DNA of 45,662 nucleotides from an uncultured Aquimarina sp. (GTDB lineage: Bacteria > Bacteroidota > Bacteroidia > Flavobacteriales > Flavobacteriaceae): positions 1 to 45,662 of the forward strand of contig CALLUJ010000009.1 in the NCBI GenBank assembly GCA_938011245.1. The letters run 5' to 3'. Positions 33,457 through 43,095 of the stretch are shown in pieces. Under the pieces are notes generated by a model. The model ran no database searches and was not told the origin of the DNA. It worked only from the letters and a program-made list of their open reading frames with translations. The position numbers and the translations under genes are program-made. Position 1 is the first letter of the stretch, and each line of letters begins with the position of its first letter.

Positions 33457-35514
33457 TTATTTTTTAAATTTATAACTCCCTCCATTAGAAGTTTCTAATA
33501 TATAATCTCCTTTATTTAAAGATGAAATATCAATAGTTTCTCCGTTGCTATAAAACTTTAATTTTTTAACCACCTTTCCTTTACTATTTACAATTTTTGG
33601 GGCTCTACACTCTATAGCTGGGGAAATATTTAATAGGTTTCCTCCATGGCTTGAAAATACTGGGGCATTATTTTCTACATAATTTTTATTTTCTACATCC
33701 TCTGAGAATATTTCTGTATTAATTACCACCGAGCTTAACTTCCCTCCATTGTCTACAAAACTAACGGTTACTTCGTTTTGTTCTTTTAAATAAGACATTG
33801 GAATAGGCACTACGAAAGTACCAAAAAAAGTGCTTTTGTTTGATTGATCGTAGCCTGCCCAATTAGAAGGAGTTAACACATATTCTCCATTTAATTTAAT
33901 AGTAGGTTTCATATCTGAGCCTATTGGTCTTCCAAAACTAACTCGCAAATTAGCTTTTCCTTTTCCTGTAACTACTTTAGAAAATTTAAAGGATACAGGT
34001 TTATTTGCTTCTATAGGTTTTAAATAATCTTTAGAATAATTGCTGTACTCTACAATAGACGTTGCGAATGGATTTTCATCTGGGACATCGCATATTAACA
34101 TAAAAATTTCATTAGGATCAATATCTAACTGATCTATATGCAAATCAGTACTTGCTTCTGTTAAATCCAAAATCCCTTCTTCGTCTGCAAATAACCGTCG
34201 AAGAGTGTAATTGGAAATTCTAAGTATATCATTATTAGTAAATCCAAAATTTAATGTTTGAACTTTAGATGATAAATTATTACATATAACATACCATTTC
34301 CCTTTATTGTAAAACGAGTTTACTTGTATATCTGGATTGTTTGAAGATATATAAACTCTATCTCCATCTACATCGCTCCAAAAGTCATAAAATTTTACTA
34401 AATCGGTATAAACATACTCTCCCCTTCTTTCTTTTCTAAGAATAGCCATTGGGTGTGGATTTGATTTAGGGTTTTTTCTAGTATTTAAATAAAATTCTTC
34501 TTCTTTCCCTAAAACATATGGAATAGCTTTTTCTATAGTGTTTGGTTTATCTAAAAAAGACATTACAAAATTATTGAGGGATTGAGATGTATAAGTACTG
34601 TATTGCGAAGTAAAGTTTGTTCCTTCCCAGTCTGGAACCTTTAGCCCATATTCAGATATCACATATGGCTTAATTAGATTCCATTTACTATAGCTATAGG
34701 TACTCATCAAATCTAAAACAGCCTCGGAATTACTGCCCGAGCAATAGTTTAGTGTTCCTGTGTCCTTATCCAACTCATCGTATAATTTAGTTGAAACGAA
34801 ATCTATTTCTTCACCTGCAATATCCATAAAGGTTTTATAATTTTCTTCCCAATTTTTGAAGTCTTTTAATTCAAATAACGGACGGGAGGTACTATATCCT
34901 CCAATTTTAACTTCTGGAAGTTCTTTTTCAAATATTTCAGCAATGGTTTTGTAAAAACTTGCTATTTGTATTTTGACTTCTAATGAATTACCCGAAAATA
35001 AATTTATATTTTCGTAAGGCTCGTCCATTATTTCGTAATACTTTGGGAGCTTTGGAAAAAAGTTTTTGATGTATTCTATCATTTTAAAGGCTTCGTCCTC
35101 TGCATTAGCAGAAGGGTTGTAAACCTTAAAAGGAACTTTTTGAGTTAACAAAAAATCGGAGTTGCCATATTTAGAAAAAATAGGATTTTCTTCATTTTTT
35201 TTTCTTAACTCAATTGCTAAGTCATCAATCTTATTAGTCTGTATTTTACTTAAGTTTCCATTAGTTTCTGGTCCTTTAAAGCTTTTAGCGGGATGAGACC
35301 GTAACGTTTCAAATAAAAATGCTGCTTCTTTCTCTAAATTATTAACCGTATAAGAAGTTTGAATTCCAAAGTATTTGTTGCGTTGTAACTTACTTACTTT
35401 TCCTATATACTTCTTTATCCCAAGGTCCAAAGAGATAGTCGTAGATTCTTGCGCTTTTAATGTTATAGTACTATAAAACGCTGCCAAGATTAATAATCGA
35501 GTTGCCAACTTCAT
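33457..35514 (-). CDS. GH86-like beta-agarase/porphyranase with probable T9SS tail
   Basis: A 685-residue secreted enzyme (signal peptide to about residue 21). Residues 45-400 read as a glycosidase barrel: acid/base Glu165 in YYEIMDEPY, then KIGGYSTSRPLF, and nucleophile Glu288 in PYVISEYGLK; the order and spacing fit GH86, whose members cut agarose or porphyran. Two beta-sandwich domains follow. The C-terminus (about 640-685; GKVVKKLKFYSNGE...IDISSLNKGDYIL...KFKK) resembles a type A T9SS sorting signal. Alternatives in clan GH-A (GH39, GH50) are possible. A TAATTTTG box lies seven bases before the ATG. Confidence 0.7.
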   Translation of the reverse strand: MKLATRLLILAAFYSTITLKAQESTTISLDLGIKKYIGKVSKLQRNKYFGIQTSYTVNNLEKEAAFLFETLRSHPAKSFKGPETNGNLSKIQTNKIDDLAIELRKKNEENPIFSKYGNSDFLLTQKVPFKVYNPSANAEDEAFKMIEYIKNFFPKLPKYYEIMDEPYENINLFSGNSLEVKIQIASFYKTIAEIFEKELPEVKIGGYSTSRPLFELKDFKNWEENYKTFMDIAGEEIDFVSTKLYDELDKDTGTLNYCSGSNSEAVLDLMSTYSYSKWNLIKPYVISEYGLKVPDWEGTNFTSQYSTYTSQSLNNFVMSFLDKPNTIEKAIPYVLGKEEEFYLNTRKNPKSNPHPMAILRKERRGEYVYTDLVKFYDFWSDVDGDRVYISSNNPDIQVNSFYNKGKWYVICNNLSSKVQTLNFGFTNNDILRISNYTLRRLFADEEGILDLTEASTDLHIDQLDIDPNEIFMLICDVPDENPFATSIVEYSNYSKDYLKPIEANKPVSFKFSKVVTGKGKANLRVSFGRPIGSDMKPTIKLNGEYVLTPSNWAGYDQSNKSTFFGTFVVPIPMSYLKEQNEVTVSFVDNGGKLSSVVINTEIFSEDVENKNYVENNAPVFSSHGGNLLNISPAIECRAPKIVNSKGKVVKKLKFYSNGETIDISSLNKGDYILETSNGGSYKFKK

Positions 35515-35521
35515 AAAAAAT

Positions 35522-35529
35522 CAAAATTA
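35522..35529 (-). promoter_or_regulatory. Candidate -7 element for the GH86-FGE operon
   Basis: TAATTTTG on the minus strand, seven bases before the GH86-like ATG. No TTG at the proper distance is seen upstream. Confidence 0.4.
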
Positions 35530-35567
35530 GATAAAATAATATTGCTACTTGTCTGCTAACGTACAAA

Positions 35568-36008
35568 TTAGAACCAATACTTCCAAGGTATTCTTGAAAG
35601 AATCAATAATAACGCTATCGAATAGAAAATAGCTAGGAATTTAAACTTTGGACCTGAAACCAACTTTTTTTTATGTTTTGAGTATCCAATTGTTAATAAT
35701 GCAATACTAACTATCATTACTAATGGATGTTCTACATTATACAACCTCAAATCTGCAGATTTCATAATTTCTTTAATAGTTATGTCGCTATTAAACCATT
35801 GTATTTTCCCTGATATAAAATATAACAATAGCCCAAATACAAATTGCAAATGGGTTGTAATTAATCCTAACAGGGCTAATCTAAAATCTTTAGGCTTGTA
35901 TTCTCTTTTTGTTATTAACCCAGCCATAGCGTTAACAGTAGCTAAGGATAATATGATTAATACCAAGTATGCCCAATACGAGTGAATATTTTTAAGTATA
36001 ATTTCCAT
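35568..36008 (-). CDS. Small four-helix membrane protein, possible b-type cytochrome
   Basis: A 146-residue protein with four predicted membrane helices. Histidines fall near helix ends (HSYW at 9, TTHLQF at about 52, VEHPLV at about 94, SKHKKK at about 111), a pattern that could hold haem as in small cytochrome b561-like proteins. Related Bacteroidota proteins have inconsistent names and no known function as far as I recall. It has its own complete promoter (36028-36057), and lies between the pgi terminator and the GH86-like gene. Confidence 0.65.
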   Translation of the reverse strand: MEIILKNIHSYWAYLVLIILSLATVNAMAGLITKREYKPKDFRLALLGLITTHLQFVFGLLLYFISGKIQWFNSDITIKEIMKSADLRLYNVEHPLVMIVSIALLTIGYSKHKKKLVSGPKFKFLAIFYSIALLLILSRIPWKYWF

Positions 36009-36027
36009 AATGTAAATTTAGTTTAAA

Positions 36028-36057
36028 CAAAATTACTTTTAAATTAAAATAAAGCAA
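36028..36057 (-). promoter_or_regulatory. Complete Bacteroidota promoter for the small membrane protein
   Basis: On the minus strand TTG (36057-36055), a 19-base spacer and TAATTTTG (36035-36028). The TTG lies inside the left arm of the pgi terminator hairpin, so one sequence ends one transcript and starts the next. Confidence 0.55.
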
Positions 36058-36091
36058 GCTTTATCATAATAGATAAAGCTTGCTTTATTTT
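36046..36091 (-). terminator. Strong intrinsic terminator after pgi
   Basis: A perfect 20-base-pair stem (36046-36065 with 36072-36091) and six-base loop begins directly at the pgi stop codon. An AT-rich tail follows on the minus strand. Confidence 0.85.
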
Positions 36092-37729
36092 TTAATTTAA
36101 GTACATTTTCAACAATTCATTAGTAGAACTATCGTGTTCTTTTGGAAGTTTTGTATTTATTTCTTCCAATATATTAGTTGCTAATTGTTTTCCTAATTCT
36201 ACTCCCCATTGGTCGTAACTGTATATATTCCAAATTACACCTTGTACAAAAATTCGATGTTCGTACATAGAAACTAAAGACCCTAGGCTTTTTGGTGTTA
36301 GCTTATTTATAAGTAAACTTGTTGTAGGGCGGTTTCCTTTAAACACTTTAAATGGAGCTAATGTTTCTATTTCTTTTTCAGAAATTGCTTTGGTTTTTAA
36401 TTCTGAAATTACTTCTTCTTTAGTTTTCCCATTCATTAAAGCTTCTGTCTGAGCAAAGAAGTTTGCCATTAATTTATCGTGATGTCCTTTATCTCCAAAT
36501 AGAGAAGATTTAAATCCAATAAACTCTGTTGGAATAATTTTAGTTCCTTGATGAATTAATTGGAAAAAGGCATGTTGTGAATTAGTTCCTGCTTCTCCCC
36601 AAATAATCGTTCCTGTTTGATAGTCTATAGAATTTCCGTTTCTATCGACACCTTTACCATTACTTTCCATTATTCCTTGTTGTAAATATGCTGGTAAACG
36701 GTGTAAATATTGATTATATGGTATTATTGCTTCGGTTTCCACATTAAAAAAGTTATTATACCATACTGATAGTAATCCCAAAATTACAGGAATATTATTT
36801 TCAAAAGATTCATTTTTAAAATGTTCATCCATTTCATAAGCGCCTTCTAACAACTCTTCAAATTGTTCAAAACCTATAGATAGTGCAACCGATAATCCAA
36901 CAGCACTCCATAACGAAAAACGACCTCCAACCCAGTCCCATAACGGGAATATATTTTCCTCATCTATTCCAAATTCGGTTACATTTTTAATGTTACTAGA
37001 CACCGCAACAAAATGTTTCCCTACATGTGAAGCATCTGCTTTTTCTATAAACCAGGTACGTGCAGTTGTAGCATTTGAAAGTGTTTCTTGTGTTGAAAAT
37101 GTTTTTGAAACGACTACAAACAGTGTTGTTTCAGGATCAAAATTTTTCAATTTTTGATGTATATGGTCTCCATCTACATTGGAAACAAAATGTACTTTTA
37201 AATGATTCTTATAATATTCTAAAGCTTCAGTTATCATTACTGGCCCTAAATCCGAACCTCCAATTCCTATATTTACAATATTGGTAATTGCTTTTCCTGT
37301 ATATCCTTTATGGGTTCCAGAGATTACTTTATCGCAAAAGCCTTTTATTTTTTGCTTTACCTCATCCACTTCTTCAACCACATTTACTCCATCTATAATT
37401 ATCTTATTAGATTTTGGAGCCCTAAGCGCCATGTGTTGAACTGCTCTACCTTCGGTGGCGTTAATTTCTTCTGCTCCATAATATGCATCAATAGCTTGTT
37501 TAAGGCCTACTTCTTCTGCTAAATCTAGGAGTAAATTTATTGTAGTTTTATCTAATCTATTTTTAGAATAATCTACATAAAAATCGTTCCATTGAATACT
37601 TAATTCTTTTCCTCTTTTAATATTATTTGAAAAAAGGTCTTTTAAATGCTTATTTTCAATAGTATTAAAGTGATCTTGTAATTTTTTCCAAGCTTTGGTT
37701 TGTATTGGATTTTGTGATGGTAATGGCAT
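36092..37729 (-). CDS. pgi: Glucose-6-phosphate isomerase
   Basis: A 545-residue phosphoglucose isomerase interconverting glucose 6-phosphate and fructose 6-phosphate. Family signatures are plain: [46 protein letters not shown] and [15 protein letters not shown]. The N-terminus ([11 protein letters not shown]) is the family's normal start, so its 65-base overlap with the end of the M23 gene is real, in a different frame. It closes the long minus-strand run and ends in a strong terminator. Confidence 0.95.
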   Translation of the reverse strand: MPLPSQNPIQTKAWKKLQDHFNTIENKHLKDLFSNNIKRGKELSIQWNDFYVDYSKNRLDKTTINLLLDLAEEVGLKQAIDAYYGAEEINATEGRAVQHMALRAPKSNKIIIDGVNVVEEVDEVKQKIKGFCDKVISGTHKGYTGKAITNIVNIGIGGSDLGPVMITEALEYYKNHLKVHFVSNVDGDHIHQKLKNFDPETTLFVVVSKTFSTQETLSNATTARTWFIEKADASHVGKHFVAVSSNIKNVTEFGIDEENIFPLWDWVGGRFSLWSAVGLSVALSIGFEQFEELLEGAYEMDEHFKNESFENNIPVILGLLSVWYNNFFNVETEAIIPYNQYLHRLPAYLQQGIMESNGKGVDRNGNSIDYQTGTIIWGEAGTNSQHAFFQLIHQGTKIIPTEFIGFKSSLFGDKGHHDKLMANFFAQTEALMNGKTKEEVISELKTKAISEKEIETLAPFKVFKGNRPTTSLLINKLTPKSLGSLVSMYEHRIFVQGVIWNIYSYDQWGVELGKQLATNILEEINTKLPKEHDSSTNELLKMYLN

Positions 37730-38993
37730 TTTCTATTTCTTTTATATTGTTTGGATAAGGTATAGAATCTAAAGTATTACGTAAAGGCTCTATAAAGCTA
37801 AAATAATCCTTTTTATATTTTTCTGCTAAATTTTTAGCACTTGGTAATTTTTCTCGGTAAGGATCTTTTTGTTTTCCATTTACCCAAAAACGATAACATA
37901 CGTGAGGACCAGTGGCTAAGCCTGTACTTCCTACTTTTCCTATTATTTGTCCTTGTTTTACAACTTGCCCCCTTTTTACTAAAATTTTTGACATATGTAA
38001 ATACTGAGTACTATATTTATTGTTATGCCTTACTTTAACATATTTACCATTACCTCTTGTGTAACCTGCTTTTATTACTGTTCCATTTGCTGTAGACCAT
38101 ATTGGCGTACCTCTGGGCGCTGCATAATCTGTTCCTTTATGAGCCTTCCATCGTTTTTGTACTGGATGAAACCTGCGCGGCGAAAAACGAGAAGATATTC
38201 TACTAAATTGAAGTGGTGCTTTTAAAAAAAAACTTTGCAAGGATTTTGCATTTTCATCATAGTATGATGTTTCTAATTGTTCTTCTTTATTATCAATACC
38301 GTATTCAAAGGCATAAAATGGGGTATCAGCGTGCTCAAAAACTGCTGCTTCAACATCTGAAATCCCTACTAAAGTTCCGTCCTCTAAACGCTTTTCATTA
38401 TAAATTACCTTAAACCGATCTCCTTTTTGAATCTTAAAAAAATCAATAGTCCATTGGTACATTCCCGAAATTAGATGAGATAAATAGGGCGTTCCTCCAG
38501 CTTCGTCAATTGCTAAAGATAACGAGCTTTTGATAGCTCCACTCATTTTTTTACGGGTAGTAATTACTTTTTTAGCTTTGTTTTCTGCATAAATAGAATC
38601 TTCAATATGCAAAATAGTATAATCTACTTTATTTTTTTGATAAATAAAAGCTTCTACAGCATTAGGGTTATCTTTACACTTTAGGACTGTATAAGGTTTC
38701 CCTGTAGCAATACGTGCTACATTAAAACTATCTTTTACGGAGTTTACTATTTCATGTACTTTAGACCTACCCACTCCATAGGTGTCTAAAATAGCACCAA
38801 AACTATCTCCATTATGAATTGTATCGGATACAACTTCAAAATCATTAAGTATGTATCCATATTTTTTATGAAGCACTTCTTTTTTTAAGGATCGTTTTTC
38901 TAAGGAAGCTACTTTTTGTGTCTGTTGTTTGTTTTTACAAGACATAAACAGACCGAAGCACAACAAAAAAGCCCAACACAATCTTAATTTCAT
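37665..38993 (-). CDS. M23-family peptidoglycan endopeptidase (MepM-like lipoprotein)
   Basis: A 442-residue lipoprotein (lipobox L-F-M-S-C19) with a LysM/OapA-like N-terminal region (about 50-150), a middle domain and a C-terminal M23 domain (about 255-385). Zinc ligands: His285 and Asp289 in HKGTD; the last motif, normally HLH, reads H364-V-C366, so the third metal ligand would be cysteine. I recall this GPHVCYRF form in other Bacteroidota, hence it is probably an active variant. It cuts peptide cross-links for wall growth. The C-terminal tail extends 65 bases into pgi. Confidence 0.88.
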   Translation of the reverse strand: MKLRLCWAFLLCFGLFMSCKNKQQTQKVASLEKRSLKKEVLHKKYGYILNDFEVVSDTIHNGDSFGAILDTYGVGRSKVHEIVNSVKDSFNVARIATGKPYTVLKCKDNPNAVEAFIYQKNKVDYTILHIEDSIYAENKAKKVITTRKKMSGAIKSSLSLAIDEAGGTPYLSHLISGMYQWTIDFFKIQKGDRFKVIYNEKRLEDGTLVGISDVEAAVFEHADTPFYAFEYGIDNKEEQLETSYYDENAKSLQSFFLKAPLQFSRISSRFSPRRFHPVQKRWKAHKGTDYAAPRGTPIWSTANGTVIKAGYTRGNGKYVKVRHNNKYSTQYLHMSKILVKRGQVVKQGQIIGKVGSTGLATGPHVCYRFWVNGKQKDPYREKLPSAKNLAEKYKKDYFSFIEPLRNTLDSIPYPNNIKEIENAITITKSNTNQSLEKITRSL

Positions 38994-38997
38994 TTAC

Positions 38998-39966
38998 TTA
39001 CTTTTCATTATTTACCAAATCTTCTACCCAATTTTTACCCCAATTCTCTCTTTCTTCTATTGTCCATAAACTTGGAAAAAAACTTATTTTTTGAAAGTTT
39101 GGAGGCAAAAATTGTTTCCAATTAGTTCCTCCTGTCCCGGTAACCGTACTATTTGCTTCTCTTTTCAAATATCTAAATGCTGTTTTATAATGGGCTAGCC
39201 CCCAATTAACATTAATATTTTGATCTAGTTTCCGCATTTCATCGACAAAAGTAACATTTTGACGATTATCTTTTACTATTTTTTTAAATTTATGATAAAT
39301 TGTATTCCCTTTTAATTGATTTCCAATACGCAGAAGTCTTGGTGTATAGCGTTTTTCAAATTGACGAAGCGTTAACGTTTTCTCTCCTGTGGCACTATCC
39401 GTAGCTCCGTACTTCCAATACAATTGTTCGTATGCTTTTTCTATAGACGAGTATTCATCAAAGTTGTTACGAAATTTAGTAGCAATTAAATTACACATAG
39501 GTGTTGCGTAAATTTCTATCATTCTAAATTGTACGGATTGAAATCCACTAGCCGGAATTAAAGACATTCTAAATTTAAGAAATTGTTCTTTATCCATACC
39601 TTGCTCCATTACTCCAAAAGACTCTATTAAGCTTTCAAAATAACGGTTTACACGTTTTATTTTATCTAAAAAAAATGAATTTTCAATACCTTCTGTTTCT
39701 ACTATTTGTTTTAACTCGTGTAAAATAAGTTTAAAATAAAGTTCTGTTATTTGATGGTAAGTAATAAAAATTTCCTCGTCGGGAAACGATGTACTTGGAA
39801 CTTGAAGACTTAATAGTGTGTCTAAATGAATATAATCCCAATAGGTAATATAACGATCATACAAAAGCCCATCTAAATAAGAACCTAAATCCTGACCAGA
39901 ATTTTTAAATTTTTCTTCTAACTGTTTTACTCGTGCCGCAATTTCTGGTTTTAAGGCCTCGCTCAT
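38998..39966 (-). CDS. kynA: Tryptophan 2,3-dioxygenase
   Basis: A 322-residue haem enzyme that opens the indole ring of tryptophan to N-formylkynurenine, the first step of the kynurenine pathway. The distal His71 (ITYHQITELYFKL), RMSLIPASGFQS, proximal-type His259 (WGLAHYKTAFRY) and the substrate-carboxylate loop TGTGGTNW are all present. ATG at 39966 is preferred over the in-frame TTG two codons earlier. Other kynurenine genes are not in the window. Confidence 0.93.
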   Translation of the reverse strand: MSEALKPEIAARVKQLEEKFKNSGQDLGSYLDGLLYDRYITYWDYIHLDTLLSLQVPSTSFPDEEIFITYHQITELYFKLILHELKQIVETEGIENSFFLDKIKRVNRYFESLIESFGVMEQGMDKEQFLKFRMSLIPASGFQSVQFRMIEIYATPMCNLIATKFRNNFDEYSSIEKAYEQLYWKYGATDSATGEKTLTLRQFEKRYTPRLLRIGNQLKGNTIYHKFKKIVKDNRQNVTFVDEMRKLDQNINVNWGLAHYKTAFRYLKREANSTVTGTGGTNWKQFLPPNFQKISFFPSLWTIEERENWGKNWVEDLVNNEK

Positions 39967-39968
39967 AT

Positions 39969-40751
39969 TCAATTTATTTTTTCTAGCGGATATTTTAATC
40001 CATCATATTCATTTATTATTGCCGTAAGGGATCCTATAGCTAAATCGGCTGAAATTTTAACAGGTATTAAATTTTTATCGTTACTTACCCAAATACTTAA
40101 ACTCTCTTCTTCTTTAAAAACACGATCAGCCATTACAAGAGGTCTAAATCGCAAACAATTAATTTTTCCAAATTTAGTTCGAACTACATCAGTACCCAAA
40201 TACTTAAGTCTGAAATTATAGTTTTCATTATCAAAAAACATATTCAATGACTTTTCTTCTCCTACTTTTAATTTTTCTACATCTAATGTGTTTCTCAAAT
40301 AATAAAAAGAAGACACCATATCGTGTACACCTTCAACAGTTTTAAACGTTTTAATTGTTTTATGCTTTTTATCATTTACTGTTGCCTTGTTTTCTTCTCT
40401 GTTAAAATCTATAACAATATTCTTCGTATGTCCGCCTTCATTAATTTTTCTAACAAAACGATAAGGCTCGAAAGTTCTTGTATCTATATATGTTTCATAA
40501 AAGTCTTCAATTTTAAAAAATAGACTTAAAAATTTTGAAGATTTCCCTTCTCCTATAATGTGATATACAGGCTTTCCGTTAAGAATTTCTTTTTTTGTTT
40601 GGAGTATTGCTGTACTTGTATTAAAACTTAAATATTTAATTCTAAATTTAATATACTCATTTTCCGAGAAAACACTCTCTTTCATGTTTTCTTGCCCTAT
40701 AAGCACAAAACAACTTAACCAAATGTTCCATAAAATTATAATTGATTTCAT
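39969..40751 (-). CDS. DUF3108 periplasmic protein
   Basis: A 260-residue exported protein with a signal peptide to about residue 20 and a DUF3108 domain spanning most of the rest (FRIKYLSFNTSTAILQ, VYHIIGEGKS, FSLFFKIEDFYETYID, MVSSFYYLRNTLDVEKLKVG). The fold resembles lipoprotein-carrier proteins; no member has a firm function known to me. The gene ends two bases before kynA and follows the patatin gene by 49 bases. A TAAATTTG box lies 40 bases before the ATG. Confidence 0.8.
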   Translation of the reverse strand: MKSIIILWNIWLSCFVLIGQENMKESVFSENEYIKFRIKYLSFNTSTAILQTKKEILNGKPVYHIIGEGKSSKFLSLFFKIEDFYETYIDTRTFEPYRFVRKINEGGHTKNIVIDFNREENKATVNDKKHKTIKTFKTVEGVHDMVSSFYYLRNTLDVEKLKVGEEKSLNMFFDNENYNFRLKYLGTDVVRTKFGKINCLRFRPLVMADRVFKEEESLSIWVSNDKNLIPVKISADLAIGSLTAIINEYDGLKYPLEKIN

Positions 40752-40791
40752 GTTTTTTTATTTTAAGTGTTATGCAATCCAATTACCATTC

Positions 40792-40799
40792 CAAATTTA
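40792..40799 (-). promoter_or_regulatory. Candidate -7 element for DUF3108-kynA-M23-pgi
   Basis: TAAATTTG on the minus strand between the patatin stop and the DUF3108 ATG. The nearest TTG lies 25 bases upstream, longer than usual. Confidence 0.35.
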
Positions 40800-40800
40800 G

Positions 40801-43059
40801 TTAAAACCAGTAGCCTACACTAACCAAAAATTGACCTCCTACTCCCGAATCTGTTGTAAAACTATACTTTAACTGGATGGGTCCTAAAATAGAATCGTAA
40901 CCATACCCTACTGCATACCCCGAAAAGCCTATTCTTTCAAACCAATTATTTATATCAAAAATTTTGCTTCCAATATTGGCATAATTAGCTGTAGCGTTTA
41001 AATGATGTCTTTCTGCAAATTTATAATCGAAAGTTAACGCAGATTTCACAAAACTATCTCCAGAAAGCTCAAGAAAATCACGACCATAAAAAGGTATTTG
41101 ATTATTAATTGTTCTAGAACCAAAACCTCCTAAAAAGAAATCTAAAGGGTTTGTATTATCGGATCTCCCAAAACGTACTCCTCCTGCTAACTCGCCTACT
41201 AATGACATATGGTTTCCAAAAGATTTTGCATAATTAAAGTTTACTCTTGTAACTGCAAATTCGTCAAATTCTTCTGTTGATTTAGACGAAAGAGGATAAG
41301 CACTAAAACTTCCTTTGAAATACAAACCTTTAGATGGGAAGTACTTATTATTTAAACTGTCGAAAGTAATATTTGAGTAAAAGCTATAAAGATTAATGTT
41401 TTCCAACGTGGTGCCTACTACATCGTTTGCCCTTAAACCTATATCGTCTGTTTCTATTTTCAGTAATTTGTGTTCTACTCCTAATCTAAATGCAAACGAT
41501 TGGTTTAATAGTGTTTCTATATATAATTGTGATGTAATATCTAAATATTCTATATCTAAAAAATTAATAGGGATATTAGGTAAATCTCTTCTAGATCTCA
41601 CAAAATCGAAAGGTAATTTTCTATCATATCTATACAATCTATGATGAATACCTACGCTCCAATAAAAACCTTTGTCTATATAGTAATCTAATGTATATCT
41701 AGGTTTTTCTCCTAAAATAGCATCGAAAGAAAGAACGTCGTTTTGGTAAAACAAGTTTTTCTTTGTGTAATTCACAATTGCCGCTGCTTTATACAAATTA
41801 TCATAATGTAACCCAAACCTAAAATAACTTTTTATTTTCTGCTCGTTCACAGTAACTTTTAGGGTATTACCCCCCAAGGAGTCTGATAGAATTTTATATC
41901 TAATATTTTGAAAATTCTTGGTTGCATATAAATTATCCAACCCTTTATTTAGTTTATCTAAATTTATGTTTTCTAGTTTACGAAGCTTTAATTTTGCTTT
42001 AATATATGCCCTACTGTAATTAACGTTTTTATCTATAGTAATTTTATCAATTTTAATATTCTTTACAGGAATAATCCCCTTCCGCTTCTGTACCCCTTTA
42101 TTTGCCTGTTGTTCTGCAATTTTTTTTAATGTTTCTAAGTGAACTTCAACTGCATCTTCCCCTTCTTTTATAATTTCTTCCCCATCATCAAAACTAACCA
42201 CCGAAAATCGTTTAACATTTGGGCGTACAAAAACATCTGTTAAAGATCTTTTAGTTTTCATTGCACTAATAGTTCTAAAATTATTAATTTGCAGCATCAC
42301 ATCGGTTAATGAACCTAGTTCCTTCCTATTCATTAATGTATCTTGCACATCTACTCCAATAACTAATTCTACTCCTCTTTTTCTTATTTCTTCTACTGGG
42401 TAATTATCTGTAATACCTCCATCGGTTATTAATTGATTGTTATACATTACAGGACTATAAACCGAAGGAAGTGCTCCGCTGGCTACCACTACTTCTGGCA
42501 AATAGCCTTTATCAAACACAATTCCTTTTCCTGTTTCTATATTTGTTGCCGTACAGAAAAAAGGAATTGGTAATTTAGAAAAGTCGTTTATTCCTCTAAC
42601 ATGTGTAGTTAATTTAGAATAAAAATTATAAAAATTTTGTCCGTTGGAAATCCCCTTGGGTAAACCTATTTTTTTATCTATTACTGGAAGCGTTACAGCG
42701 TATTTTTCGGAATCTTCTTTTTCGTAAAAAGTTTTAGAATTTCTAGGTAATTTGTCTTGTATTAACTTATTAAAGTCTAATGTTTTAAATAACGAATCTA
42801 ATTGCTTTCCCGAATAGCCCGAAGCGTATAAACCTCCTACAACTGCTCCTATACTTGACCCAGAAATATAGTCCAAACGAATGCCTAATTCGTCAATTAC
42901 CTTTAAAACACCTATATGTGCCAAACCTTTTGCTCCACCACCACTAAGAACTAGTCCAACCTTCGGTATATCCTTATTGTTTTTTTCCTTATCTGTATTT
43001 TGAGCATACATAGTTTTAACTAAACCAGCGAGTACTAAGAGAGTTAAAACAAATTTCAT
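40801..43059 (-). CDS. Patatin-like phospholipase fused to an Omp85-type barrel (PlpD-like)
   Basis: A 752-residue outer-membrane protein. After the signal peptide comes a patatin domain (about 33-310): oxyanion GGGAKG at 40-45, nucleophile Ser69 in GSSIG, and Asp in the DGG of ITDGGITDNYPV. A POTRA-like domain (about 330-400; KIDKITIDKN...RAYIKAKLKLRKL) and a 16-strand-type surface-antigen barrel (to 752, ending VSVGYWF) follow. PlpD of Pseudomonas has the same layout and shows lipase activity. It follows uvrC by 36 bases. Confidence 0.88.
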   Translation of the reverse strand: MKFVLTLLVLAGLVKTMYAQNTDKEKNNKDIPKVGLVLSGGGAKGLAHIGVLKVIDELGIRLDYISGSSIGAVVGGLYASGYSGKQLDSLFKTLDFNKLIQDKLPRNSKTFYEKEDSEKYAVTLPVIDKKIGLPKGISNGQNFYNFYSKLTTHVRGINDFSKLPIPFFCTATNIETGKGIVFDKGYLPEVVVASGALPSVYSPVMYNNQLITDGGITDNYPVEEIRKRGVELVIGVDVQDTLMNRKELGSLTDVMLQINNFRTISAMKTKRSLTDVFVRPNVKRFSVVSFDDGEEIIKEGEDAVEVHLETLKKIAEQQANKGVQKRKGIIPVKNIKIDKITIDKNVNYSRAYIKAKLKLRKLENINLDKLNKGLDNLYATKNFQNIRYKILSDSLGGNTLKVTVNEQKIKSYFRFGLHYDNLYKAAAIVNYTKKNLFYQNDVLSFDAILGEKPRYTLDYYIDKGFYWSVGIHHRLYRYDRKLPFDFVRSRRDLPNIPINFLDIEYLDITSQLYIETLLNQSFAFRLGVEHKLLKIETDDIGLRANDVVGTTLENINLYSFYSNITFDSLNNKYFPSKGLYFKGSFSAYPLSSKSTEEFDEFAVTRVNFNYAKSFGNHMSLVGELAGGVRFGRSDNTNPLDFFLGGFGSRTINNQIPFYGRDFLELSGDSFVKSALTFDYKFAERHHLNATANYANIGSKIFDINNWFERIGFSGYAVGYGYDSILGPIQLKYSFTTDSGVGGQFLVSVGYWF

Positions 43060-43095
43060 GAAAACTATTTTTCTACTATAAATTTACTATTTTAA

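Noticed and set aside
38025-38413. Plus-strand frames opposite the M23 gene
   Set aside because: They are shadows of the M23 coding sequence with no family features or start context.
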